Assembly (NCBI GenBank): GCA_016931495.1
Contig: JAFGER010000022.1
Coordinates: forward strand, 1 to 35,280
Length of the DNA stretch: 35,280 nt
Direction of reading: 5' to 3'
Source of the DNA: Chlorobiaceae bacterium
GTDB taxonomy: Bacteria > Bacteroidota > Chlorobiia > Chlorobiales > Chlorobiaceae
This document shows, in pieces, positions 1 to 9,869 of the stretch (position 1 is its first letter; each line of letters opens with the position of its first letter). Position numbers and translations under genes: made by a program. A model generated the notes under the pieces. It was not told where the DNA came from and did no database searches. It saw only the letters and a list, made by a program, of their open reading frames with translations.

Positions 1-840
1 CTCGAAATGCTCCTTGAGACGCTCCGCCAGATGCGTGTCATCAGCCTCGAAGATGGAAAATGGTCATTGACTCCGTTTGCCGAGTTCATGTTCTCGCCCA
101 ACCCGAAAGAGCCGAACCTGCACCAGCTGCCGGTGGCCCGGGCTATGGCGTTCCTCGCCGACGACTTCTACATGGGTCTGGCCGACGCGGTCAGGGGCCA
201 GAAAAACTTCAAGGGACAGGTTCCCTATCCGCCGGTCACGCGCGAAGACAACCTCTACTTCGAGGAGATTCACCGCAGCAACGCGCTCTTCGCCATCCAG
301 CTCCTCGTCGAAGAGGCCAAGCTTGGCGGCGTCAGGAAGATGATCGACGTCGGCGGCGGTATCGGCGACATCTCGGCGGCCCTCGTCAAGCACTTCCCGG
401 AACTCGACTCCACCATCCTGAACCTGCCGGGCGCCATCGACCTGGTGAACGAAAACGCCGCCGGGAAAGGCGTGGCCGACCGTCTTCGCGGTGCTGCGGT
501 CGATATTTACAAGGATGCCTATCCGGAAGCCGAAGCGGTCATGTTCTGCCGCATCCTCTACTCGGCAAACGAGCAGCTCACCGAGATCATGTGCAAAAAA
601 GCGATGGACGCCCTGCCGTCCGGCGGCCGTCTGCTGATTCTCGACATGGTGATCGACGATCCTGAAAATCCGAACTTCGACTACCTGAGCCACTACATCC
701 TCGGTGCAGGCATGCCCTTCTCGGTGCTCGGCTTCAAGGAGCAGTCACGCTACCAGCAGATCCTTGAAAAGCTCGGCTACAACGACGTGACGATGGTGCG
801 CAAATACGACCACCTGCTCGTTCAGGCGGTAAAGCCGTAA
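1..840 (+). CDS. bchU: Bacteriochlorophyllide d C-20 methyltransferase BchU (5' end outside window)
   Basis: SAM-dependent methyltransferase that methylates the C-20 meso position in bacteriochlorophyll c synthesis; when it is inactive the cell makes bacteriochlorophyll d. The frame is open from base 1 (Leu-Glu before the first visible Met at base 7), so the N-terminal dimerisation/winged-helix part lies upstream. Visible is the O-methyltransferase-type catalytic half: the SAM glycine loop IDVGGGIGDISAAL, the LPGAIDLV and GGRLLILDMVIDD strands, and the C-terminal LVQAVKP. The sequence closely matches my recollection of Chlorobaculum tepidum BchU, which is about 338 residues. The part seen has no frameshift, but some strains carry bchU frameshifts and the missing 5' part could hide one. 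A strong hairpin terminator follows. Confidence 0.93.
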   Translation, partial: LEMLLETLRQMRVISLEDGKWSLTPFAEFMFSPNPKEPNLHQLPVARAMAFLADDFYMGLADAVRGQKNFKGQVPYPPVTREDNLYFEEIHRSNALFAIQLLVEEAKLGGVRKMIDVGGGIGDISAALVKHFPELDSTILNLPGAIDLVNENAAGKGVADRLRGAAVDIYKDAYPEAEAVMFCRILYSANEQLTEIMCKKAMDALPSGGRLLILDMVIDDPENPNFDYLSHYILGAGMPFSVLGFKEQSRYQQILEKLGYNDVTMVRKYDHLLVQAVKP

Positions 841-865
841 GCGAGCGCTGAACTCATAAATGCGA

Positions 866-895
866 AACGGCTGCCCGGAAAAGGCAGCCGTTTTT
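866..895 (+). terminator. Rho-independent terminator of bchU
   Basis: Perfect stem CGGCTGCC/GGCAGCCG (868-875 with 883-890), extended by two A-T pairs, with a 7-base loop and a run of five T at 891-895. It begins 26 bases after the bchU stop codon. Confidence 0.85.
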
Positions 896-905
896 GCATT
901 TTGGC

Positions 906-945
906 GATCGGACAGATCAGTCGGATCAGACCGATCTGTCCGATC
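906..945. repeat. Perfect 13-bp inverted repeat between convergent genes
   Basis: GATCGGACAGATC (906-918) is exactly complementary to GATCTGTCCGATC (933-945) around a 14-base spacer that itself holds further GTCGGATC/GATCAGAC-type units. There is no T-run beside it, so it is not a standard terminator. It lies between the bchU terminator and the stop codon of the CoA-transferase gene, the usual location of REP-like intergenic elements or bidirectional termination sites. Confidence 0.6.
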
Positions 946-954
946 ATTTACAAA

Positions 955-2250
<1,296 letters not shown>

Positions 2251-2349
2251 GAAAACTCCTTTTTGAACTGGTTGCGGGCGTTCGCCTCTGGCAGCCCGAA
2301 AGCGGCGACCGGAAACGCGCGAAACCCGATGAATGGTTTCAATGAACGG

Positions 2350-2370
2350 CTGATTCCCGAAACGAATCAG
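2350..2370. promoter_or_regulatory. Small dyad in the leader of the CoA-transferase gene
   Basis: CTGATTC (2350-2356) and GAATCAG (2364-2370) form a perfect 7-bp inverted repeat with a 7-base spacer, 100 bases upstream of the CoA-transferase start. It could be an operator or part of the end of the ftsZ transcript. No T-run follows on either strand. Confidence 0.3.
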
Positions 2371-2392
2371 AAAACAATGGTTACAGGGTGGG

Positions 2393-2424
2393 GCCGGGAA
2401 AAGCGGCCTCGCCCTTTTCCCGGC
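2393..2424 (-). terminator. Putative transcription end of the dcw cluster after ftsZ
   Basis: Perfect 11-bp stem GCCGGGAAAAG (2393-2403) with CTTTTCCCGGC (2414-2424) and a 10-base loop, starting 5 bases after the ftsZ stop codon. A smaller hairpin CTTGCC/GGCAAG (2424-2439) overlaps the stop codon itself. No U-run follows on the minus strand, so termination may be weak or factor-dependent. Confidence 0.5.
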
Positions 2425-2429
2425 TTGCC

Positions 2430-3725
2430 TTACGGCAAGGGAGAGTTGTTTTTCCTGCGGAGGTAGGCCGGGGTGTCGGTCGAGCCTTTCCTGATCTGCT
2501 CGTTCTCACCGGCTTCGGACGTAAACGGGTTCTGCCCGCCCGCCGGTTCACCGGTGCGGCCAATGTCGAACGGCTCCTTGATAGAGCGGCTGCGGCGGAT
2601 ATAGGCCGGAATCCTCATGTCTTCCTTTACCGGCTCGGGGGCCATCACGCCCGGATGCGTCGGGCGGCCTCCAAAGCTCTGCGCCGGCGGCGGTTTGGGC
2701 GAAGAGGAGTCTTTCCGTCCGGACGGTGAAGGCGCTTGCTGCTCAAATCCCGGCTCCACTCTTTTGAAGCCGGTGACGATCACCGTCACGCGAATTTCTC
2801 CACCGACCTGCGGCTCATCGACGTAACCGTTGATGATCTTGGCCTCGCTGCCGACCTGCTCCTCGATGTAGTTCATGGCATCGGCAATGTCGCGCATGGT
2901 GACGTCGCCGGTGATGTTCACCAGCACGCCCTTGGCGCCGCGCATCGCGACCCCCTCCATAAGCGGGCTGGTGACGGCGTCGGAGGCCGCCTTCAGCGCC
3001 CGCCGTTCACCGGCGGCAGCCGCCGAACCCATGACCGCGTCGCCCGCGCCCTGCATGATGCTCCGGACATCGGCGAAATCGACGTTGACATGCCCGTGAT
3101 GGGTGATGATGTCGGCAATGCCCTTGACCGCACGGAACAGCACGTCGTTGGCCATGTTGTAAGCCTCGGTGGCGCTGACGCCCTCGTCGGCGATGCTCAG
3201 GATTTTCTCGTTCTCGACAATGATGAGCGTGTCGATATACTTGCGCAGTTCGGTAATCCCGCTGTCGGCGATGCGCGCCTTGATCTGCCCCTCGAAGCTG
3301 AAAGGCCGGGTAACGACGCCGATGGTGAGAATGCCCATGTTGCGGGCGATTGACGCGACGATCGGCGCCGCACCGGTGCCGGTGCCCTTGCCCATGCCTG
3401 CGGCGATGAACACCAGATCCGCCCCGCGCAGTTGGGTGGCGATCAGCTCGCGGTCATCTTCGGCGGCAAGACGCCCCTTGCCGGGATCGGCTCCCGCGCC
3501 GAGACCGTTGGTCGCCTTCTTGCCGATCTGTACCCGCACCGGCGCTTTCGAGTTCAGCAGCGCCTGGCGGTCGGTATTGAAGACAACAAATTCGGTGCCG
3601 CTGATCTTCCTGTCGATCATGTTGTTGACCGCGTTGCCGCCGCAACCGCCGACACCAACGATCTTGATATTGACTCCGCTGCCCTGATCGGCGTCGAACA
3701 GGCCCGGATCGAGTTCAAATGCCAT
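2430..3725 (-). CDS. ftsZ: Cell division GTPase FtsZ
   Basis: Tubulin-like GTPase that polymerises into the Z ring. At 431 residues it is longer than the usual ~380-400. The N-terminal nucleotide-binding strand [17 protein letters not shown] is followed by the tubulin signature [12 protein letters not shown] and the [20 protein letters not shown] segment. After the globular core (to about residue 320) comes a linker rich in Pro, Ser and Lys. The tail is odd: it has two copies resembling the conserved FtsZ C-terminal peptide, RIPAYIRR near residues 371-378 and TPAYLRRKN near 418-426. Last gene of the dcw cluster, 123 bases downstream of ftsA; that spacer contains dyads and may hold an extra promoter for ftsZ. 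Confidence 0.97.
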   Translation of the reverse strand: MAFELDPGLFDADQGSGVNIKIVGVGGCGGNAVNNMIDRKISGTEFVVFNTDRQALLNSKAPVRVQIGKKATNGLGAGADPGKGRLAAEDDRELIATQLRGADLVFIAAGMGKGTGTGAAPIVASIARNMGILTIGVVTRPFSFEGQIKARIADSGITELRKYIDTLIIVENEKILSIADEGVSATEAYNMANDVLFRAVKGIADIITHHGHVNVDFADVRSIMQGAGDAVMGSAAAAGERRALKAASDAVTSPLMEGVAMRGAKGVLVNITGDVTMRDIADAMNYIEEQVGSEAKIINGYVDEPQVGGEIRVTVIVTGFKRVEPGFEQQAPSPSGRKDSSSPKPPPAQSFGGRPTHPGVMAPEPVKEDMRIPAYIRRSRSIKEPFDIGRTGEPAGGQNPFTSEAGENEQIRKGSTDTPAYLRRKNNSPLP

Positions 3726-3759
3726 GCTAACCTATCCCTTGTTTATCCATTCATTCCCA

Positions 3760-3826
3760 AGGAGTTCGAACTCCTCTCGTACTACGTGTATACTTCTGGT
3801 TCTGCACCCCGGCGTGCGCCTGAACC
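3760..3826 (-). promoter_or_regulatory. Dyad elements in the ftsA-ftsZ spacer (ftsZ leader)
   Basis: The 123-base spacer ahead of ftsZ contains a perfect 16-base palindrome AGGAGTTCGAACTCCT at 3760-3775. It also contains an interrupted hairpin at 3798-3826 (GGTTC/GAACC outer stem, GCAC/GTGC inner stem). Neither is followed by a U-run on the ftsZ strand. They are placed as operator or leader structures for separate control of ftsZ. No confident -35/-10 pair is visible. Confidence 0.35.
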
Positions 3827-3848
3827 GCTTATGACCAATGCAACAACC

Positions 3849-5189
3849 TTATAACTGATCCCAGAATTTCTTCAGCCGGTCCACGAACTTGCTGCCCGCG
3901 GGCTGTTGCTGCTCCTGAGCTTGCTCACCTCCCGAACTCGCAGGCTCGGGTTGTTGAGACGCGGGTGGTGCCGTTCGCGGCGGCGGTGGCGGTGGCGGCG
4001 CCGACGACGGCTCGGCCATACCGTAATCCTGATACAGATTGTTTTCCAGCGAATGGGCCACAAGCCCCATGACGGTTGCGTACATCGGGTTGTTGACCGC
4101 GTCCTTGATGCCGCCCGACACCCCTTCGGGATAGCCGGTGCGCACATCGAGGCCAAGGATGTCCCTGGCCAGTTCAAGGGTGCCCGGCAGGAGCGCGCCG
4201 CCTCCGGTGATGATCGCCCCGGCGTTCAGATAGTCGGAATATCCCGAACGCTTGATGATGTCGCGCGCCAGCTCGAAAATCTCCATCATGCGCGCCTCGA
4301 TGATTACCGTCAGCGAGCTTTTCGGGAACGACTTGCGGGGCCGCCCCTCGATGCCGTCGATCATGATCTCCTCGTCATCTTCCAGCATCTTCGAGTAGGC
4401 GCAGCCGTAGCGGATCTTGAGCTCTTCGGCAACATCGTTGAGCGCCTTGACGCCATAGGCCACATCGTGCGTCACGTCGTTGGCCGCCACCTTGATCACC
4501 TCGGAGTAGCGGATCGCGCCGTCGATGTAGATGGCCACCTCGGTCGTGCCGCCGCCGATGTCGATCACCACCGTGCCGCTTTTCTTCTCGCTCTCCTTCA
4601 TGACCGCAAGCCCGGAGGCGACCGGCTCGAAGGTCATGGCGTTGACCTCAAGGCCCGCTTTTTCGATGCACTGCTTGATGTTGCGGATCTTGGTGCGCAG
4701 CCCCACGACGATGTAGGCGCTGCCGCGCATGGTGGTTCCCGCCATGCCGATGGGATCGAGCACGCCATCCTGGTCATCGACGATGAACTCCTGCGGAATG
4801 ACGTGGATAATCTCGTGGTCGATGTCGAGATAGCGGATGTTGGTCTTGGCCTTTTCGAGGAAACGCCGCACGTCCGACTCGTTGACGATGCCCGACTGGT
4901 TGACGCTGATTTCGGAATTGCTGTAGATGCAGTGGACATGCGCGCCGGAGATGCCGACATTCACGCCCTTGATTTTGATGGAGGACTCGCGTTCGGCGTC
5001 GGCTACCGCCTTGCTGATGGCATCGACCGTCTTGTTGATGTTGACCACCGTGGCCCGCTGCAATCCCTCGGAGTTGGCGCGCCCCTTGCCAAGCACGTTG
5101 AGTTTGCCGAGATCATCCTTTTCGGCGACAACAACGCAAACCTTGGTTGTACCTATATCGAGACCGATCACAATATTGCTCTTCACCAT
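3849..5189 (-). CDS. ftsA: Cell division protein FtsA
   Basis: Actin-like ATPase that anchors FtsZ to the membrane and recruits later division proteins. The phosphate-1 motif IGLDIGTTKVCVVVAE is at the N-terminus; VVIDIGGGTTEVAIY (phosphate 2) and AIITGGGALLPG (adenosine site) follow. The SHS2/1C subdomain lies between. The C-terminus is a proline-rich linker with seven consecutive prolines, then a Gln/Glu-rich stretch, ending in the amphipathic helix KFVDRLKKFWDQL that should insert in the membrane. I chose the ATG at 5189 (MVKSNIVIG, 446 aa); an in-frame TTG at 5207 overlaps the ftsQ stop codon and would add six residues. Neither has a clear Shine-Dalgarno, suggesting coupling to ftsQ translation. 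Confidence 0.95.
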   Translation of the reverse strand: MVKSNIVIGLDIGTTKVCVVVAEKDDLGKLNVLGKGRANSEGLQRATVVNINKTVDAISKAVADAERESSIKIKGVNVGISGAHVHCIYSNSEISVNQSGIVNESDVRRFLEKAKTNIRYLDIDHEIIHVIPQEFIVDDQDGVLDPIGMAGTTMRGSAYIVVGLRTKIRNIKQCIEKAGLEVNAMTFEPVASGLAVMKESEKKSGTVVIDIGGGTTEVAIYIDGAIRYSEVIKVAANDVTHDVAYGVKALNDVAEELKIRYGCAYSKMLEDDEEIMIDGIEGRPRKSFPKSSLTVIIEARMMEIFELARDIIKRSGYSDYLNAGAIITGGGALLPGTLELARDILGLDVRTGYPEGVSGGIKDAVNNPMYATVMGLVAHSLENNLYQDYGMAEPSSAPPPPPPPRTAPPASQQPEPASSGGEQAQEQQQPAGSKFVDRLKKFWDQL

Positions 5190-5203
5190 GAGGAGATCTG
5201 TAT

Positions 5204-6142
5204 TCAATGAGATTCATCGGTTTGAAGGGAGTCCTCCGGGGATGCGGGAAGAACCCCGGAAGGTGCAGTTTCCACCTCGGCTTCCGGCTGACGTGCAAAG
5301 ACCCTGTCCCGGAAACGGAGATCGACAGATTCATAAGAATCAATACCTTTTTTCACCAGTACCTTCTGCCAGAATATCTCGAATTTTTTCAATTTTTCCT
5401 TGAAATCACCGTCATTGCCGACAATAAACCGGATGGGCGAACCGGCTACGGAAAACCAGCTCAGGTTGTTCGGGACAAGATGAATTTCCGAGAGCATCAG
5501 CCCGGCATGAGACGCCGTGGCGAAGGCGTCGAGCAGGGCGAACAGCAGCTCCCTGTCGGAGTCATTCAGCCGCCTGACCCCGTCACCGGGATTCCTTGTG
5601 AGCCGCCGGACGCCCGAAACCTTCACCAGCCGGTGAAACCGGCCCGAAACCCCCTCGTCAGGCAGCACAGCTCCCTCGGTGTCGATAATCCTCCGGCGCT
5701 CGCCCTCCACAAGCAGCGCGGCGGGCTTGCGCTCTTCGATGACCACCCGCAGAATGCCGTTGAGCTCCTTGCTGACCGTCATGCTCCGGATATAGGGCTC
5801 CGGGGCGAGCGCCCGGCGCACATCGTCGATCCGCACCTCTTCGAGCGGCAGCTCCCGGAAGCGGGCGAGCCGTTTGTCGAGCGCGGCAACCGGAATCAGG
5901 CTTGCCCCGCTGACCACCACCCGTTCGACCCTGACCCCGCGCTTCCACTGCGTCGCATACCAGGAGAGCGCCGCCACGGCCATGAGCAGCAGCATCGTCA
6001 GCGTCGCGATGACCGGCGCGGAACCGAACAGGCGGCGCAGCTTGCCGCCCCGCGGTGCGAGCGGCTCGCCGGAGGCTTCAGGCTCCTGCGACGTATCGCT
6101 CAGCGGCTCCTCCTGCCAGCTGTCACGATCCTGCGGATCCAT
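5204..6142 (-). CDS. ftsQ: Cell division protein FtsQ/DivIB
   Basis: Bitopic divisome protein linking FtsA/FtsZ to the septal synthases. A cytoplasmic acidic and Pro/Glu-rich N-terminus is followed by a basic patch (GGKLRRLFG), one membrane segment around residues 42-66, and a periplasmic POTRA domain starting at [14 protein letters not shown], then the beta domain. The ATG at 6142 is preceded by GGAG at a 9-base spacing and overlaps the murC end by 20 bases; a TTG at 6190 would make a 68-base overlap and is less likely. The stop codon meets ftsA. FtsQ is poorly conserved, so assignment rests on topology, POTRA pattern and position between murC and ftsA. Confidence 0.88.
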   Translation of the reverse strand: MDPQDRDSWQEEPLSDTSQEPEASGEPLAPRGGKLRRLFGSAPVIATLTMLLLMAVAALSWYATQWKRGVRVERVVVSGASLIPVAALDKRLARFRELPLEEVRIDDVRRALAPEPYIRSMTVSKELNGILRVVIEERKPAALLVEGERRRIIDTEGAVLPDEGVSGRFHRLVKVSGVRRLTRNPGDGVRRLNDSDRELLFALLDAFATASHAGLMLSEIHLVPNNLSWFSVAGSPIRFIVGNDGDFKEKLKKFEIFWQKVLVKKGIDSYESVDLRFRDRVFARQPEAEVETAPSGVLPASPEDSLQTDESH

Positions 6143-7556
6143 CGCTGCCAGCTCCGGTTGCGGTTCCGGCCCCGGCGCATAAAGCCGCAAATCGTGTAGC
6201 CAGATGGGTGATGTCGCCCGCGCCCATGAAAAGCATCAGCGTATCGGAACCGGCCTCCTGCCGGAGCGCCGTGATCAGCGCTTCGCTGTCCGGCTCGAAG
6301 GTCACCTCCCGGGATCCGGCCTTGCGCGCCGCCTCGGCCACCAGCTCACCGGTGACGCCGGGATAATCCCCAGCCTTCTCTCGCGAAGGGTAAATGCCCG
6401 CCACGTAAATCGCATCCGCCTGCGAGAGCGCCCAGCCGAATTCGACGGCGAACTCCGAGGTGCGGGAGTAGAGATGCGGCTGGAACACCGCCACGACGCG
6501 ATGCCCTTTCCAGCTCGCCCTGGCCGCCTTGACGGTGGCCTTGACTTCGGAGGGGTGATGGGCGTAATCGTCGATAACGAGCAGGCCGTCCGCGCCCCTG
6601 AACTTCGTCTGGAAACGGCGGCGCATGCCGGTGTAAGCGCCCAGACCTGCGATGATCTGCTCCGGCGGCAGGCCGAGCTCAAGGCCGGTCGCAAAGGCGG
6701 CCAGCGAGTTGAGCACGTTGTGCCGCCCCGGAACGGCGAGCCGCACGCCGGAGTATCGCTCACCGAACGCCTCGACGGTGAACGTGCTGCCGCCTTCGCA
6801 GGGTTCGATCTCCGAAGCCATGACGTCGGCATGCTCCTCGATGCCGAAGGTGGTGTAACGGCGGTTCAGGCGCGGAATCAGGCTCCGGATTTCAAGCCAG
6901 TCCACGCAGCAGATCACCCGGCCGTAAAACGGCACCTTGTTGGCGAACTGTGCGAAGCTGTCGCGCAGGTTGTCCATCGTGCCGTAGGTGTCCATGTGCT
7001 CCGATTCGAGACTGTTGACCACGGCGATGGTGGGCGTGAGCTTCAGGAAGGCGCGGTCGTACTCGTCGGCCTCGATCACCATGTGCCGCCCCTCGCCGAC
7101 CACGGTGCTGCCCTTCAGGTAGTCCGAAACGCCGCCGATCATCACGGTGGGCGACTGCCTGGCTTCAAGCAGCATGGTGGCGATCATGGCCGTGGTGGTG
7201 GTCTTGCCGTGAGTGCCGGAGACGCAGATGCCGATCTTGTAGCGCATCAGCTCGCCAAGCATCTCGTCACGCTTGATGACCGGAATGCCAAGCTTTTCGG
7301 CGGCCTGAATCTCCACGTTGCTGCCGGGACGCACCGCCGAGGAGTAAACCACCACGTCGCTCGCGCCGACGTGCCCGGCCTCGTGGCCCTGCCAGACCAC
7401 CGCGCCAAGCTCGCGAAGCTTGTCGATCACCTCGCCCGACGCCAGGTCGGAGCCGCTGACCGAAAAGCCCGATTTCAGGAGCAGTTCGGCGATAGCGCTC
7501 ATGCCCGCGCCGCCGATGCCCACGATATGCACATTCCTCGTCCTGCCAAGTTCCAT
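6123..7556 (-). CDS. murC: UDP-N-acetylmuramate--L-alanine ligase MurC
   Basis: Cytoplasmic ATP-dependent ligase adding the first residue, L-alanine, to UDP-MurNAc. It has 477 residues in the three Mur-ligase domains: the N-terminal UDP-binding fold [18 protein letters not shown], the central ATP site [14 protein letters not shown], and the C-terminal domain with [18 protein letters not shown] and FQPHLYSRT. The ATG at 7556 has AAGGAG 10 bases upstream. The C-terminal tail after [11 protein letters not shown] is a Gly/Ala/Ser-rich extension that overlaps the beginning of ftsQ, so it is likely to be non-catalytic. In many bacteria murB and ddl sit between murC and ftsQ; both are missing here. 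Confidence 0.96.
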   Translation of the reverse strand: MELGRTRNVHIVGIGGAGMSAIAELLLKSGFSVSGSDLASGEVIDKLRELGAVVWQGHEAGHVGASDVVVYSSAVRPGSNVEIQAAEKLGIPVIKRDEMLGELMRYKIGICVSGTHGKTTTTAMIATMLLEARQSPTVMIGGVSDYLKGSTVVGEGRHMVIEADEYDRAFLKLTPTIAVVNSLESEHMDTYGTMDNLRDSFAQFANKVPFYGRVICCVDWLEIRSLIPRLNRRYTTFGIEEHADVMASEIEPCEGGSTFTVEAFGERYSGVRLAVPGRHNVLNSLAAFATGLELGLPPEQIIAGLGAYTGMRRRFQTKFRGADGLLVIDDYAHHPSEVKATVKAARASWKGHRVVAVFQPHLYSRTSEFAVEFGWALSQADAIYVAGIYPSREKAGDYPGVTGELVAEAARKAGSREVTFEPDSEALITALRQEAGSDTLMLFMGAGDITHLATRFAALCAGAGTATGAGSDGSAGS

Positions 7557-7569
7557 TTCAGCTCACTCC

Positions 7570-8664
7570 TTACCGTTTTGATAGCGCAATAATTCTTGCC
7601 GCCAGTTCGGCGGCGGCTCCCGGATGCCCCTCGCTTCTCGACGCCCGGCCCATCGTTTCGAGCCGCTCGCGGTCACCGACGAGATCGAGAATCGCCTCAA
7701 GCGACGCATCGTCGGCGAGCCGGTCGTCCTCGATCATGAGCGCCGCTCCGGCCTTGACCAGCGCGCGCGCGTTGTGGCGCTGGTGATCGGCGGCGGCGTA
7801 AGGGTAGGGCGCGAGCACCGACGGTATGCCGAGGTTGGTCAGCTCGGCCAGGCTCGACGCGCCCGCCCGGCAGAGCACCAGGTCGGCAGCCCCGTACGCC
7901 TTGCCCATCTCCTGAATGTAGGGGCCGATCCAGCGCGTGGCGCATGGGGCGACTTCGGCCTGCACCCGCTCCGCGTCAAGCGAGCCGGTCTGCCAGATGA
8001 GGTTGACCTTGCCCTCCAGACGCCCGCAGAAGCGCAGCATGGCGTTGTTGATCGCCCGCGCCCCGCGGCTTCCGCCGAACACCAGCAGCACAGGCAACCC
8101 GCTTTGCAAGCCGAAAAAGTCGAGGCAGGCCTGACGCGGCTCGGCGGGAAAGTCGCGCGCCGGATTGCCCGTCACGAACACCTTCTTGCTGCCGCCGAAA
8201 AACTTGCGGCTCCCGGCGAACGACAGATGCACCTCAGACGCCATGCGGGCCAGCAGCCGCGTGGTCACGCCCGGAAAGGCGTTCTGCTCCTGAATGAGCG
8301 TCTTGCGTCCCGAAAGCTGTGCGGCGAGCAGCAAGGGGGCGCTCACGTAGCCGCCCGTGCCGACCACCACGTCGGGCTTCTCCTGGCGGATGATCGCCAT
8401 TGCCTGGGCAAGCGACGACGCGAAGTCCTTCAGCACGCCCGCGTTGGCCGCAAGTTCGCGCACCGAGCGCCCGCGCTTCAGCCCCCTGACGGGCAACAGG
8501 TGCAGCGGATAGCCGAGACGCGGCACCTCGGTAGCCTCGATGCCCGCCGGAGTGCCCGCGAAGGAGATTTCGACGCCGGGCACGCGCCGCTTCAGCTCGG
8601 TAGCCATCGCCACGCCGGGGTAGAGATGGCCGCCGGTTCCGCCGCCGGCAAACAGCACCTTCAC
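7570..8664 (-). CDS. murG: UDP-GlcNAc--lipid I N-acetylglucosaminyltransferase MurG
   Basis: Inner-leaflet GT-B glycosyltransferase that converts lipid I to lipid II. The 364-residue protein starts VKVLFAGGGTGGHLYPGVA, the first glycine-rich loop. VVGTGGYVSAP and LIQEQNAFPG follow, then the second Rossmann half with VFGGSRGARAIN and the UDP-GlcNAc site GAADLVLCRAGASSLAELTN with PYPYAAADHQ. The start is a GTG at 8664: AGGAGG lies 6 bases upstream and the codon forms a GTGA overlap with the ftsW stop. The frame is open much further upstream, but that stretch is a shadow of ftsW. Confidence 0.96.
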   Translation of the reverse strand: MKVLFAGGGTGGHLYPGVAMATELKRRVPGVEISFAGTPAGIEATEVPRLGYPLHLLPVRGLKRGRSVRELAANAGVLKDFASSLAQAMAIIRQEKPDVVVGTGGYVSAPLLLAAQLSGRKTLIQEQNAFPGVTTRLLARMASEVHLSFAGSRKFFGGSKKVFVTGNPARDFPAEPRQACLDFFGLQSGLPVLLVFGGSRGARAINNAMLRFCGRLEGKVNLIWQTGSLDAERVQAEVAPCATRWIGPYIQEMGKAYGAADLVLCRAGASSLAELTNLGIPSVLAPYPYAAADHQRHNARALVKAGAALMIEDDRLADDASLEAILDLVGDRERLETMGRASRSEGHPGAAAELAARIIALSKR

Positions 8665-9869
8665 GATGCACCTCCTTTTGAATCGAGTAGCGCCTCGGCC
8701 CGCTGCACGATCTCGGCCTTTTTCCGGTAGCGCGAAATGCTCACCAGCATCCCGATGCCGAGTGAATTGAACAGCAGCGCCGTGCCTCCGTAGCTGATGA
8801 ACGGCAACGCCACGCCGGTGGTCGGCAGCAGGTGACAGGCCACGGCGATATTGATGAAAGCGAACAGCACGATGGCAAACGTGACGCCCGTAGCCACGTA
8901 GCGGCCGTACAGATCGGGAGCGTGCTTGGCAATGATGATGCCGCAGGCAAACAGCCCGGCAAACAGCAGGAGCACCACCAGCGCGCCGATAAAACCGTAC
9001 TCCTCGCCGATAATCACGAACACGAAATCGTTGTAGGAGAGCGGCAGGTACAGCTCGCGCTGCTTGCTGGCCCCGATGCCGAGTCCGAAAAGGCCGCCGT
9101 TGCCCAGGCCAATCAGCGCCTGCCGCACCTGGTAGCTCAGCTCGTTTTCGCCTCCGCTGAACGCCAGCAGTCGCGCCACGCGGTACGGCGCGGCGATCGC
9201 GAAAGCTGCGGCGATGGGAATCAGCGGCAACGCGGTCACCAGCAGATACTTGATCCTGACGCCGCCGATGAACATCAGCATGAAGCCGATGAACGCAATC
9301 AGCGAAGAGGTGCTGAAGTTGGGTTCGAGCGCCACCAGAATGACCACGGTCATCAGGAGAATCAGCATCGGATAATAGCCGGTGTGCAGATCCTTGATGC
9401 GGGTTCGCTTGTCGGCGATCAGCCGCGAGAAGTGCAGGATGATGGCATACTTGGCAAGGTCGGAGGCCTGGAACTTCAGCGGGCCGAAACCGAGCCACCG
9501 CGCCGCGCCGTGAATGACGCCGACCAGCTTGAGCAGAAGCAGCATGCCCAGCGCGCCGATGCTGAGGAACAGCAAAAGCTTGCTGACCTTCATGAAGATA
9601 TGGTAGTCGATGTGGCCGACCGCGAAGATCACGACAAGCCCCAGCACGGCGAAGGTAAGCTGGCGCCAGAGAAAATACTGCGGATCGGCGAACTTCTTTT
9701 CAGCCCAGCCAGCGCCGCTGCTATAGACCACGACGATGCCGATGCACATCAGCAGCACCACGATAAAGAGCAGCAGCTTGCCCGCCACGGTTTCCCATCG
9801 GCCCGACTGCCCCGGCAGCAGCTCCATCGCCTCGACAGGCGCGTCATCGATGCCGAAATCGAACTTCAT
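8661..9869 (-). CDS. ftsW: Septal peptidoglycan polymerase FtsW (SEDS family)
   Basis: Polytopic SEDS glycosyltransferase that polymerises lipid II at the septum together with FtsI. It has 402 residues with about ten membrane segments; the basic, Pro-Gly-rich cytoplasmic N-terminus ends at GKLLLFIVVLLMCIGIVVVYSS. Family marks include the GAARWLGFGPLKFQASDLAK segment, VALEPNFSTSSLIAFIGFMLMF, and the C-terminal LPTTGVALPFISYGGTALLF. The ATG at 9869 has a CAGGAG site and forms an ATGA overlap with the murD stop. Its stop overlaps the murG GTG. RodA is the alternative SEDS member, but the neighbours point to FtsW. Confidence 0.94.
   Translation of the reverse strand: MKFDFGIDDAPVEAMELLPGQSGRWETVAGKLLLFIVVLLMCIGIVVVYSSGAGWAEKKFADPQYFLWRQLTFAVLGLVVIFAVGHIDYHIFMKVSKLLLFLSIGALGMLLLLKLVGVIHGAARWLGFGPLKFQASDLAKYAIILHFSRLIADKRTRIKDLHTGYYPMLILLMTVVILVALEPNFSTSSLIAFIGFMLMFIGGVRIKYLLVTALPLIPIAAAFAIAAPYRVARLLAFSGGENELSYQVRQALIGLGNGGLFGLGIGASKQRELYLPLSYNDFVFVIIGEEYGFIGALVVLLLFAGLFACGIIIAKHAPDLYGRYVATGVTFAIVLFAFINIAVACHLLPTTGVALPFISYGGTALLFNSLGIGMLVSISRYRKKAEIVQRAEALLDSKGGAS

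Noticed and set aside
1-840. bchU as a pseudogene (bacteriochlorophyll d strain)
   Set aside because: The visible 280 codons are open and conserved; the upstream part is outside the window, so no claim is possible.
3906-5210. Long open frame antisense to ftsA, and similar ones opposite murC, murG, ftsI and the CoA-transferase
   Set aside because: These come from high GC at third codon positions; the translations are Arg/His/Asp-rich with no family motif and lie opposite clear genes.
8665-9498. A 278-residue N-terminal extension of MurG
   Set aside because: It overlaps ftsW entirely, reads as low-complexity shadow sequence, and the GTG at 8664 has a perfect ribosome site.
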